Source: Cristatella mucedo (taxonomy: Eukaryota > Bryozoa > Phylactolaemata > Cristatellidae). Taken from it: a stretch of DNA of 64,000 bases. The notes beneath the pieces are model-generated. The model was not told the origin of the DNA. It saw only the letters and a program-made list of their open reading frames with translations, and searched no databases. Location of the stretch: NCBI GenBank assembly GCA_009760855.2, contig WPIO01000009.1, positions 2,354,501-2,418,500 of the forward strand, in the 5' to 3' direction. Of the stretch, positions 20,000 to 30,869 are shown in pieces. Position 1 is the stretch's first letter, and each line of letters opens with the position of its first letter. Made by a program: the position numbers and the translations under genes.

Positions 20000-21129
20000 C
20001 AATCGTTCGGGTTTGCTATCCTAAGACAAACTGTCATTGTACGAGCAAATTGCCTCAGTTGTTAAGTCGGCCTCTTTACAGACGAGGAATACGGATCTTG
20101 TAAATGCAGGATCTACATAGACAAGAGTACGGCAGCTAAATGAGTTCACGCGTTTGTGACAACGCGTCTAGATCAACCTAATTTTCTTTATGCAGGACTC
20201 CTGGCCTGCGCCTTTATTCGCCTCTAACTTGTGCGAAACTAAACTGCATGTCTTGTATGGCGCTACGTTAAAGGCTTATTTTTTATAACTATTATTAACG
20301 ACAACTGCCTACTTGAAAGAGGTATTAGGTATCTTATAAATGATTACGTTAACTTATGGCAGCGTTTCAATATAGTCAAATTGCTCTATAGCCAGATTTA
20401 GGATACTATAGCTATAAGCGGAGTATTGTCGCGATGGACGAAGAGAAAGACGTTTCATTAAAGGCCCGATACAGTTCTTGATTACACGACTTTTCAAACT
20501 GAAGGGAAACATCTCAGTAGGGTTTTCGTGGCATTGCCTTGAGATTCGCCTGCGAACGCTGGCGCTCGGTCAGATCAACTGTCATATGTGATATGTCATA
20601 TGTGATCATCATGTGATATGTCCATCGGGTGCAGCTTTTCTGTTGTTGAAAACGATACCACAACGACTGCTTCGCCTGACGAGCAGTGCTAGAGTCTCGC
20701 CTACACGCATAGCTCTAACCAATCTCAAATACTTCGGAGACTAGGCCTTCAGCTCCTATGTAGCTCATGCGTCAAAATCCCTAGCGAATAACATTAGCAA
20801 AATCCATAAATTGACATTTCAAGGGAAGAATCAAGTTCATCTGTTAAGACTTATACGTAGTCCATAGAAAAATTTACTTGCGAGCTTACCGCGGGCAACG
20901 TTCTTGTAAAATGATATGAAATTGAGCTTGACTGAACCTTTGTTTATGTTAAAGATGAATACAGCTTATTCAAATGTAATTTTTGATTTATTTGTAATGT
21001 TTCGTTAATCTAAACCACTATTTTAGGCTTGAAGGTCAAGTTGTAGTCTAGTCAATCATCGCAAAAGATTTTGACATGAGAAAATATTTCGTTTGCACTG
21101 ACTTTATCCAAATCTGTGGAGAAACTTAT
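20000..21129. other. No gene or repeat recognised
   Basis: AT-rich. A small direct-repeat patch built on CATATGTGATATGTC is present at about 20583-20625. Confidence 0.35.
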
Positions 21130-21789
21130 TCAACTGACGTGCAGCTCATCCAAGTTGGGAAATACCTCCAGTATTGTTTTTATACTTTCCATGTCAGCTG
21201 TATCGTAGCTTTTCAAACTCAAGCACTTGATACTGTTAAAAATACCACGGAGATTGAAAAGAGTACCAAAACTCAGATCGCGGCAGAAGTGCAGTCTCAA
21301 AGTGGTGATCGACGGCCTATTGGTAAGCCAAGCCTTGATGTCAATGGCGTTTATATTTCTTGTCCACACGAACTCTAGGACACGCAGGTTAGGCAAAATT
21401 AATGGCTCCGCTTGCAATTCGTTGATACGCCGTAAGCTGACAACGTTGCAGTCATGGATCTTTAGCTCCTGTATAGTTGACGGTAAGTTCCTCAGCTGTC
21501 TGTAGTCCAAATCGACATGCGATACAGTCAGATAGTCAGATGCACATCCAATTTTGATGACTACTTCTGTAGTTCGGTGCAGGACCTCGTAGTCCATGCG
21601 GCCAATTACTTCAGACCGCCAATCTAAAACATGCCAGATAGAAAGCTTTCTTATCGTTAAATCAACTTCCATGAATGAGTACCGAGCCGTGTAGTTCATG
21701 TGATTTAATGAACTGTATAGAAATTTCTCAGCGTACGCAGTAATGTATACGATTTTAAGATCCTCAGTCTGGCTTACAGTCAGATCCCA
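21130..21789 (-). CDS. LRR-type protein fragment, paralog 1
   Basis: A 219-codon open frame from just after an in-frame stop at 21790-21792 to its stop at 21130; a Met occurs at 21699. It encodes leucine-rich-repeat-like units of the L-x2-L-x-L-x2-C/N type: TLRLHFCRDLSFGTLF, SIKCLSLKSYDTADM, FPNLDELHVS, and upstream PLILPNLRVLEF. The layout resembles the LRR part of F-box/LRR proteins, but I see no F-box. It is a clear paralog of the fragment at 29823-30394. It may be a terminal exon preceded by an intron, or a gene fragment. Ligand and function unknown. Confidence 0.55.
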   Translation of the reverse strand, partial: WDLTVSQTEDLKIVYITAYAEKFLYSSLNHMNYTARYSFMEVDLTIRKLSIWHVLDWRSEVIGRMDYEVLHRTTEVVIKIGCASDYLTVSHVDLDYRQLRNLPSTIQELKIHDCNVVSLRRINELQAEPLILPNLRVLEFVWTRNINAIDIKAWLTNRPSITTLRLHFCRDLSFGTLFNLRGIFNSIKCLSLKSYDTADMESIKTILEVFPNLDELHVS

Positions 21790-21984
21790 CTACTGGCTAG
21801 CAACAGCCTACCTATCAGCCTTCATCACTCCTCCAGTCCTCCTGCAGTCGCATTTCCTCCCGGTTCGTCGGCGTCTTTTACGGTAATCACGCCTTTCCTC
21901 GCATGCCGTTGTAATCGTTTGGTTACCGAGCCTTCAGCTAGTATGCACAAGAAGTCTAAAGCTTGCCTTTTGGTACGGTTACTT

Positions 21985-22160
21985 GCATGCTGACCCTGTG
22001 CATGTCACCTCTAACCATATTATTCATTTTGTTTGTTTTTCACGCATGATTTTACTTACCATTCAATTGCATTTCCCTTTGCAGAAAATGTAAAGCGCCT
22101 AGAAAAAGATAAAGTTCTCTGAGGGTGCTTTATCAAGTGCATTATTATTATTATTATTTA
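21985..22160 (+). mobile_element. LINE 3' UTR and tail
   Basis: GCATGCTGACCCTGTGCATG, TAACCATATTATTC, the tail AAAGCGCCTAGAAAAAGAT...GTTCTCTGAGGGTGCTTT and (ATT)n, with no coding part attached. Confidence 0.85.
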
Positions 22161-22164
22161 TTGT

Positions 22165-23120
22165 TACTATCTGCAACGACCTTGCATCCATGAAGTCTCT
22201 GCTTAAGCTGCACGTGTTCCGGTCAGCTTTGTTATATAGAGAACTTGTCTCATTTTGTGTTACGGTATGATTTCCTTGCAAACCTGTGCACGTTGATCGA
22301 CTAAACATACGTGGAACTTCAGCACGCACAGTGTACGTTCAAAATTGGTTCAGACTAAAAATAAGACTGTAAATTAAGTGACGAGGAGTACTGATTAATG
22401 CAAAAAAAAAGTATTAACGCTTAGTATTAAGCACAGTTATTGTAGACACTTTTTAGGCTTCCAGGTAAATGTAACTTTTGAAATTTTTACTGAAGTATCC
22501 GCGGCACCTAAGACTAAATCGGAATTAATTGTTTCCATGGATTTCCAAATAATAATCTAATATTTTACTACTCAAACTATTCTCTCTATCTGCATAGCAT
22601 CGTCTTGGCTATTAATGACATGAATTCCCATGAATGACATGAATTCCCATGGCATGATTAATATTTTTGCTTAACACCATTTTCTCCGTTGATGATATGT
22701 GTATCCTGCTAACTTTATAAGAAAGTATCGCCTGTAATTGGTATAACCATAGGGAGTCAAAAGATTTGGACGAAGGTGGTTTTTTAAGAAATTGCATGAA
22801 ACAACCAGCATCGAACTGTTTCTAAATCTGCAATTAGTTAGTATTAGCCACACAGTTCAGCGCTGACCTAATACTGAGAAGTTCAGCCTGCGTCTGTTCT
22901 CTTTCTAGTCACTAAGAAGTGAGATACTTTGATTCAAAAGCAAAGAATGTTCATAGGAAAGCATCTTATACTGACTGTCATTAGTACGGTCAAGCGACAC
23001 GATCTTTGCGACCCCCACGAGCTAGGGATATTTGTTTCTTAGTCTAAATTGCCCCACAATTTGTTGCGCCTACTTTCTCTAACTTTACTAAGAAGGTACA
23101 CCGATGAGCAGCAAGACAGA
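22165..23120. other. No gene recognised; one 19-bp direct duplication
   Basis: A 19-bp unit (AATGACATGAATTCCCATG) occurs twice in tandem at 22614-22632 and 22633-22651. Otherwise nothing seen. Confidence 0.45.
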
Positions 23121-23123
23121 GGA

Positions 23124-23124
23124 T

Positions 23125-23186
<62 letters not shown>

Positions 23187-23197
23187 TAGACAGACAC

Positions 23198-23229
<32 letters not shown>

Positions 23230-23233
23230 GCAA
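23124..23233. repeat. Compound microsatellite (GA)n-(GACA)n-(GA)n
   Basis: A central (GACA)n run is flanked by GA runs. Ser/Leu- and Arg/Glu-rich frames through it are artefacts. Confidence 0.95.
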
Positions 23234-23510
23234 AGAGAGACAGAGAGAAATCAAACTGAAGAGTGCGACATAAGAAAAAAATGGTATAACGATGAAATGA
23301 TTCAACAGCTTCATATAGATCGCGGCGAAAAGCCCTCGCAACTTTTGCAATTTTTGAAGAGTGCAATAAAACATGAATGAATGTAGGAATCCAGCCGAAA
23401 GTCTGAAGTCGCTAAGTATGAGTATCGCACAGATGATTTAAACTGCTGTAAAGACAACCTAAGGTGGTGTTACCAGCCGGTGATAAGAAAAATGTACTCC
23501 GAACATTTCA

Positions 23511-23960
23511 ATGCAATGTAATGTATCTCCTTCTGTAACTCGACAAGGCGACAAAGACTACGTGGGTGTTACGCAGAAGAGTGATTTTTATAGCGCACTC
23601 ACAGCCTCAGCAGATTTCGGTACAGATTCCGTAGCCAACGGACTTTGTTACACGCAACAAATAGAAAGTAAGAAGCATAGCAGCATCAGGAGAGCTGTTG
23701 AGGTAGTGAGTAGCATGGAAGTAGCAGCTCAAGACGGCTGGAAAGAGTGTACAGTCGTCGGCAGTAGCAGAGTAGTTTTCATTGTGTAAGAATTGTGGAA
23801 ATGTGCTCCAACGTTTAGGACCTGCAGAGCAAAAGCTTCTGTCACCAACGATTTTAAGCTAATGAATGGAACAGCTAACTGATTGTCCATGCAGGACGTG
23901 AGTGGACGAAGAGGCTGAATCTGGTGCACCAGTCCAGCAAGCTGTGGAGGAGCCAAGGCG
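23511..23960. repeat. Family X dispersed repeat, rearranged copy
   Basis: 23511-23640 is sense (GTATCTCCTTCTGTAACTCG, CGTGGGTGTTACGCAGAAG, GGTACAGATTCCGTAGCCAA). 23810-23900 matches the 19905-19970 block in reverse complement (GCAGAGCAAAAGCTTCTGTC, AATGAATGGAACAGC). The two parts are therefore inverted relative to the 19.6-kb copy. Confidence 0.45.
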
Positions 23961-24321
23961 TTGCTAGCCATGTAGGTCAGTGAAAGACCTTTGCTCTGCA
24001 CCTGTTGAATAACCGGCAGCCGTCCTAGCTATTTTAGCAAAGGATGCAACTCTGGGACTGGAAAACTAGCCTTGCAGCCATATTCATAACCAGCCGCAGT
24101 GGCCTAGCTGCTTTCTTTGGTAGCCCCGCCAAAAGAGAAATTACAGTAAATATAACCGAGACAGAACTAACGAGCTAGTTAAATCTTTTGCAAGCCACCG
24201 TGGAAGAATATTCGTAATCTTGGATCATGGATCGGACGTGATGGCTAGCTATGAAGGTAGTCTTCTTAACGGAGCTTTCAAAATGCGAGTTAGAAATCAG
24301 TGGCTAGAATATATAATATAT

Positions 24322-24462
24322 ATATAATTCATTTATATAGCGCCCCAAGAGAACTTAATCTCTATTCAGGCGCTTCACATATGCCTCGGGGCTCGAGCCC
24401 ACGACCTCAGTCAGACCTTGGTCGGGGCGAGCACCTTAACCGCTAGACCAAACCAGCTCGGC
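24322..24462 (-). repeat. SINE-A copy (well preserved)
   Basis: Nearly identical to the copy at 10150-10290 over its whole length, including both promoter boxes and the hairpin tail, followed by an AT-rich end. Confidence 0.85.
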
Positions 24463-24474
24463 GTCACGTTATGC

Positions 24475-25255
24475 ACTCGCGCCGTTGCTCACCTAAAGTT
24501 TAATCAAGTCAAAATTGCTAAAATCGGTAAAAAATTGTCGCAGATTTTAATGCGAATGCAGGTTCAGGAAACCAGAAATAACTTACCGTAAGTATCTTTT
24601 GAGAAATTAGTTGCCATTGGTTAAATTTTGTAATTTCGAAAATAGGTTTAGCTTCAGCTTTAAATACAAAACTAATGTCAAAGCAAATGTGGATGAGCTA
24701 GAAGCTGCTTAACTGCCGAATAGTCTGACAAAACAATGTGTTCACGTCACCCTTTGGCAGCCATTTGTTCAGAACTCAGCATTCGTTTTTTTTTCTTCAA
24801 TAAGAGCGATATGCTTTTTTTCCAGCCTAGATAATGTGCCCACAAATAGATTGAGTTCTCTAAGGGTGATATGAAGTTGACGTTTTGTGATCATTCGGTT
24901 GTAGGAAGAAACACCATAATCTTGAAAAGTTCCGCCAAAAGTTGAAGAATGGAAGAGATCGTCTATTCAGCAGCGGGCAGACCTTGCCTGCCTGCATGCT
25001 GCTCCGATTAGGAAATGCTGCCGATTCCCTGAATGAATGAATCGCCGCAGGATTCCAGTAGAGGCCGCCTCTCTGAATGACCACCGCCGCTTGAGACAAG
25101 TGCGGCGGCGGCGACTGTGACGAATCAGAGCCGCCGAAGCTGGAAGGCGTGAAAGTGCAGAGTAGCAACTCATAATGTCGTCTATATAATGGCTTATCGG
25201 CTCTGAGGGGGCTTGAGCCTTTAGTACGGGTACGTAGTTTATCTTTATCGCTCCA
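24475..25255. other. No gene recognised
   Basis: Overlapping frames on the minus strand at 24860-25290 lack motifs. A weak tail-like motif (AGATTGAGTTCTCTAAGGGTG) lies at about 24848. Confidence 0.3.
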
Positions 25256-25257
25256 CA

Positions 25258-25408
25258 ACAGAATTTAATATTTCTATCCAGGCGCTTCACATAAACTTCA
25301 GGGCTCTAGTCTATCGCCTCGGTCGGTCATCAAATACATTCACACGGACCTCGGTAGCAGAAGCCGAGCACCTTAACCCCTGGGCCCCAAACCAGGCCGA
25401 CTCCGGAC
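25258..25408 (-). repeat. SINE-A copy (diverged, extended head)
   Basis: Antisense: CTATCCAGGCGCTTCACATA, the B-box region CAGGGCTCTAG, and GAGCACCTTAACCCCTGGGC as the A-box region. Confidence 0.7.
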
Positions 25409-25409
25409 T

Positions 25410-26180
25410 TGGTGTATGATAACTCTGACAAAGTCCTAGATCATGCCGCTGGAAGGTTAGGTAATCTCGAGATTAGATTGGAAGTTACAGAATCTCATGA
25501 CTAGTGCCTCTAAGTAAAATCTCCTCTGAGATTGGACTCTTAAGATAGTATCGCAATCCTACGGTTTTGATTGGACGATCAAAGCATCAAACCATCAGGA
25601 AACTCCAGCTCACAGTTAGGCCCCTTAAAAAAGATAAAGATCTCAGCATGCACAGTCTTGAATCCGAGCGATTCTTGAAGGGTATGCACAGTAAAGGCCT
25701 AAACATTTTCTGGCAAATTTCCATTTCAGGAAGGACCAAGTGTGCAACTTACTGCAGGGCGTTTAAGAACAGAGTACAGATCGCTTGCCATTTAAAAGAC
25801 TTTTGAAATATCACGATCCAATGAGTCGGTAGCAATAATCTCAGACAATGATTTTGCAAGAGAGCAGCCTTGAATATTGCGAGAAAAAATATCTAAATGT
25901 GGATTATCTCTGATTCACGGCTTACTCATTAACCGGCTGTATCGGACGTCTGTTATAGAAGCCGACAAAAAGGAGAGCAGAGCTCTCTTATTTATTAAAT
26001 GCAGGGCTCTAACCAAGGCTGCCACCAAGCGGTCAAAGCTCCGACAGCACGCCAGCGCTGCTTAGTTAACCCTTCATACCGGCTAAGCTTGCTTTTGCGT
26101 GCCTCATCGAGGTTTACAGAGGATCGTTATTATCAGGGGCCCGTCCATTACTGCCCAAGTTGTTTTAGCACCAAATTTTT
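25410..26180. other. No gene or repeat recognised
   Basis: Only short frames without motifs. Confidence 0.35.
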
Positions 26181-26184
26181 AATT

Positions 26185-26345
26185 ATTTCCCCCTAACCAT
26201 GTTATTCATGTTTATCAAGCATGATATTACTCACCATTCAATCGCACTTCCCTTTGCAGCAAATGTGAAACGCCTAGAAAGAGATTGAGTTCTCCGAGGG
26301 CGCTCTATCAAGTGCATTATTATTATTATAATTATTATTAATTGA
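26185..26345 (+). mobile_element. LINE 3' UTR and tail
   Basis: CCCCTAACCATGTTATTCAT, ATCAAGCATGATATTACTCA, the GAAACGCCTAGAAAGAGATT / GTTCTCCGAGGGCGCTCT hairpin and a degenerate (ATT)n. Confidence 0.85.
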
Positions 26346-26349
26346 GAAG

Positions 26350-27130
26350 CGTGCAAACGCAGTCTTGCACAAGCAGGTTGTGTGTAAGATGACCACCCGT
26401 TTTAATTGCCCCAGGCCACAAGTCAAGTGCAGGAGCCTTGCTCGAGTTGCGATCCAGATATTTGTAAACACAGCGACTCAGTGTTTCGGCCCTACGCCTA
26501 GCCGAAGGAGGAGACAGCAGACGCAAATTCGGCCGCGGCTATTTGCACGCAAGAAAAATAAACTTCAGCCTGAGCGTTTTTTCTGGCTAAAAACGGAGCC
26601 ATGTAAATGCAGCCTATATGAAATGGAAATCCTGCTCAGAAGACGATGATGGCCTAGCTCATAGAGAACTGTCTTAACAGATCTAGGTACTTTTGATTGC
26701 CTTGCGACTGCCCAGAAAACCCGATCGATCGATGGGGACGCAGCTGTTCCAAGCCGCTTCTTCTTTACAATCAAGCTTCTTTGGCAAATTCACTCAATGA
26801 GCTAACTTTATATATCTGGGGTCCCACAAAGTCGCCGACTTTTACCTGTCACCTGACACGTCATGGTAGAAGTTTCACAAGTACTCGTCGGGGGCAGATT
26901 CTTTATCAAGAGCTGCGAGAAAAGACTATTTTGATGTGCAATAGCGGCGTCACCACCTTTCGGGATCTCACTATGACAGCAACGTGACACTGGTGCTCAC
27001 TTAGAGATCTCTCTGTCGGCCGGAGCCAGTCCATCGAGTGGTAGTGTTGATCCGTGCTCTCCCAAGCCATAGATAACACTAAAACACGTTATAATCAATT
27101 GGACATCCACGAGAAGTGTTTTAGCTGTAA
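26350..27130. other. No gene or repeat recognised
   Basis: Several overlapping 60-96 codon frames on both strands, none convincing. Confidence 0.3.
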
Positions 27131-27137
27131 AGCTGGT

Positions 27138-27265
27138 TTGGTCCAGCAGTTGAGGCGCTTGCCCCGACCAAGGTCTGGCTGAGGTCGTGGGCTCGAGCCC
27201 TGAGGCACATGTAAAGCGCCTGAATAGAGATGAATTTCTCTTGGGGCGCTACACAAATAAATAAT
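27138..27265 (+). repeat. SINE-A copy (sense)
   Basis: Head GGTTTGGTCCAGCAGTTGAG, GCCCCGACCAAGGTCTGG, B box GAGGTCGTGGGCTCGAGCCC, tail AAAGCGCCTGAATAGAGATG, TCTCTTGGGGCGCTACAC, then AAATAAATAATATATATA. Confidence 0.85.
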
Positions 27266-27269
27266 ATAT

Positions 27270-28425
27270 ATATTTGTCTCAAATGACCTCCCAGCCAAAC
27301 TCATTAAGCATCACAGCATCACAGCATCTTAGAAGGTTTCAGCGTTATGCCGTAACCCTCTTTGAGGTTCGCTGACTGAGTAAGAGGAAAATACGGGCAT
27401 CTGTTGCAAGGGTTCGATCACTGCGACACTCTATCAGTGATGAGCGACAGACGTGTTGGCAGGAGCCGTCGGATGCACTCCAAGAGCCAAAAAGAGCACG
27501 AGGAACATCACTGCAAGACGTAGTTTTAGCGGAAGATGAGCGAAACGTTGTAGCAAAGCGGGGCGTCAAGACGAGCTGTGGTGCGTAGAAGCCGCAGTGC
27601 ATCTATGCGCGCGTCTCTCTCTCTCTCTCTCTCTCACTCTCTGGCTCGTGCATGTGTGAGCGGGTGCGGGTGTACTTGTGATTGAGATTAGCGTGAGCCG
27701 CCTTAAATTCGGTGTAGTCATGTGACAGTGCCGTGATCGCTAGGTCTAACTTGTACGCGTTGTTTTGATTTGGGTGTAGCGGCTTCAATGTTCGGAGAGA
27801 ATTATGCCGAAAACACAGTACTAGTTACAATCGACGCGTGAAAAATACAGGTGACGATGGAATCACGGCTCACGGTTGTCAATTCAGCGTAAATGCTAGC
27901 AGGCATACCGACAGCAGCTGAACGTGCTTTTGACGAAGAATGCTCGACGGTATTGTGACAGAACAAGCCAAATCTAGAGCGTGGAAAAGTAAAAAACGTA
28001 TGATTTCTGGCATTCAAAAGTGACCGCGACGTAAAACAGTCTCTTTTGGCGCAGCGACCTCGAGCTCGAGATTCTGAAGCTCGAACTCATGAAGCACAAC
28101 TGCCTGCCTACTACACGACTTCGGCTTGTCTGCTGTTTGGCGGCCATAGATGGTTGTATAACTTGCTACTAGCCGCTATAATTTAGGGACCACGTATAAT
28201 TGACAACAGTCGCGATCTGACCGGTTTAGCTAGCCGTAGTTTCAGCAGGTCGTTCGCTCAGTAGGTAGGGCTTAGAGGACGAGACCGGTTGAATCGGGGT
28301 CAATGAGACGAGTTGTGTCGCGCTACCACTAATGAGGCAGCATGGCTTTGAGGTTTCCTGATGACCTTCCAATGCAGAATTCTGGTCCCACGTGCGATTT
28401 TTGCTGCCTCGCTCTGCTGCTTGGT
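27270..28425. other. No gene recognised; (TC)n at 27613-27633
   Basis: A minus-strand frame at 27345-27602 has no recognisable domain. Otherwise only a short TC microsatellite. Confidence 0.35.
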
Positions 28426-28427
28426 CT

Positions 28428-28535
28428 AAGCCGACGGGAGGGGTAAGGTACTCACTTCTTACGACCCGTATCTCGGGTTCAAGTCCTGCTGTAGGCATTC
28501 CTTTATTGATTAAGGCTGTTAAATCAGCTAAACTT
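28428..28535 (+). repeat. SINE-B copy (internally deleted)
   Basis: The head GGGAGGGGTAAGGTACTCAC and B box TCGGGTTCAAGTCCTGC are kept. The body jumps from ATTCCTTTATTGATT to AGGCTGTTAAATCAGCTAA, losing the GGTGATAGCC block. Confidence 0.6.
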
Positions 28536-28539
28536 TTTT

Positions 28540-29480
28540 CTTTTACTTTTTAACGTAAAATGCGCTAATGCGGTATTGTACCTATGCCTATAGTTAGCCG
28601 CAGGGGGTTGCTGTTCTATGCTTTTGAGTTATTCATTTCCATGACTCCATTTCACGCTTTCTCTCGCGGAGAGGCTCATTTTTTGGGCATACGAAATCTA
28701 GGTGCTCTCTTCAGCGATGACTCCATTGAACTTGTAGCGTAGTTATTGCAATAACCCTGATCTTCGCGAATGCCTATGTAAATCAAATACGGGATGGTTC
28801 GACCGTTCTAAGGTGGCTGAATCAGCGTAACGTAAGCACAAGCGCATCAGATTTATGGTTCCGATTCAAAGTAACTTAATCGTTCACTCTGTTTCGAGAG
28901 TCTTCCAGACGGCTAATGCTCTCAAGAGCTCTGCTGCACAATGTCTGTCATTCGTTGCCCAAATACTGTCTAACTGAATGAAAGGCCCAGAAGGTAAGAT
29001 TTCTGAGACTCAGTCTCAGTGCTCAGTCAAGCACCTCGGGATTGCCCTTGCAATGGCGGCACAGGGAGCTCTGTTCCTCCTCATCCACCACGTGCGTGCG
29101 TCTTACTAGCTGGAAGCTTACTACTGAAAACCGGCAGAGGAGTTATCCAGTTAGGAGGGCTCATCAACTCAAAGGAATGAAAGGTAACTTTAAGATCTTG
29201 ACTAAAGCACTAGGTGTACAATTACCTATTTAGCTTGATACATACATCCTATGAAAAACCAATTGAACTCTGAACCTCCTCAAAAAAAGAAAGTAGGATT
29301 TAAGGATCTTATTCTGCTCTCGAAAGAGGAGTAACAAAAGAATGCTTCAGTTAACTTACCGCAGCGACGGTTCGCTGACATTCATCAATCGTGCAATAAA
29401 CTTCGTGACTTTGTCTGAAATTGCTGTATCAAATATCTCCATCCATATTTCATCGTCAAAATGGCAAAATTTGTTAAATA
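28540..29480. other. No gene or repeat recognised
   Basis: No exon or repeat signature seen. Confidence 0.35.
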
Positions 29481-29486
29481 GACAAA

Positions 29487-29622
<136 letters not shown>

Positions 29623-29822
29623 ACTGCTGATATCGTCAAATTAAAAAATTAAACGTGAAAAATTAGCCAATCATTTCATAGTAGAACTTTGAAATATGTT
29701 GTCAAGGAACTAAAATAAAACATTGGAATAAGATCTGTTTGAAAACGATCACTTAAATTAGGTTAAATTGTATATGTATTTAAAGCTTGTGCTGGAGGAT
29801 GTGAAGAAGTATTTTTCTCAAT

Positions 29823-30394
29823 TCAGTCGTCGTAAACAATTTTGATTTTAGATATTGTCGTATCCTTGGTGGTTGAACTTGAGTCGGCAGCAAAGTTGAC
29901 TCCAAAGAGATGGAGCTCGTTCAAATTAGGAAATGCTTCAGAAATCGTTTGTATGTTTTCCACGTTAATTTCGTCATAGCTTTTCAAACTCAAATAGGTG
30001 ACGTAATTAAAAATACCGCTAAATTTAAAAAGGGCAGCAAAATTCAAGCTGTGGCAGTAGTGCAGTCTCAAAGTGGAAATTGACGGTCGTTTGCTTAGCC
30101 AAGCCTTCACATCTAATTCGTCTATATTTCTAATCCAATCTAACTCAAGGACTCTGAGGTTAGGCAGAACTAGTGGCTCGGCTTCCAAAATCCCCATTCT
30201 TCTGATGCCGACCAATTCACAGTCACTGATTTTGAGCTCACAAATGGTTAAGGGCAGTATTCAAAGCTCTTTATAATCCAAGTCGACATGAGATAAAGTT
30301 ACGCGATCGTCTCGGCATCCCATCTTCACCAAGGCTTCTATAGCTCCATGAAGCAAGCCTCCGTCTTGGGACTCGTTACCATTCTTCTCTTCAT
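29823..30394 (-). pseudogene. LRR-type protein fragment, paralog 2, with in-frame stop
   Basis: From a possible acceptor (TTAACTGCAG ending at 30395) the frame reads DEEKNGNESQDGGLLHGAIE, then VTLSHVDLDYKEL and TGA at 30261-30263. The same frame resumes with ILPLTICELKISDCELVGIR, PLVLPNLRVLELDW, KAWLSKRPSISTLRLHYC, YLSLKSYDEINVENI and FPNLNELHLFGVNF, ending at 29823. It aligns along its length with the fragment at 21130-21789. There the stop position is AGG (Arg) inside DYRQLRNLP. Either a pseudogene, or a shorter ORF starting at Met 30215. It has a C-terminal extension absent from paralog 1. Confidence 0.6.
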
Positions 30395-30399
30395 CTGCA

Positions 30400-30865
30400 G
30401 TTAACCGAGCCAAAAGAAACTATATGAAGAAAGTTCAGATATCAATCAATGTGCAAAAGACAGTAAGACGCGCAGAGTTTTACTGGTGCGAACGAGGAGC
30501 CTATTAATCAGGTTAGGCAAAACAAAGTTGCATTCGCTATCTGTACACGCAAAGCAAAACATCGCTGCGTACAAGCAAAAATATGGCATTTCGAAATGCG
30601 CAAAGTGATGTGAAGCTTTGATTACTTTGTGCTTTAATTATTCACAACCGTATGCTGTAAGGCCACACTTAGAAATGACTGCCCTTGCTCCTCTGCTGTG
30701 TGCTTTGCAAAGCGCCTGCGCTCGTCCGTCACTAGTGCTCAGAAGTTCGATTCACACATCGTACACATATGTGTACGCACAAATAGACGCGCACATATAT
30801 ATCACGAAAGATTTATTGAAATGTTTATTTTGCTTTTATACATTAGTCAGCGGTACCTTGCCATG
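30400..30865. other. No gene or repeat recognised
   Basis: AT-rich interval between the LRR fragment and the GC-rich block. Confidence 0.35.
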
Positions 30866-30869
30866 CCGA

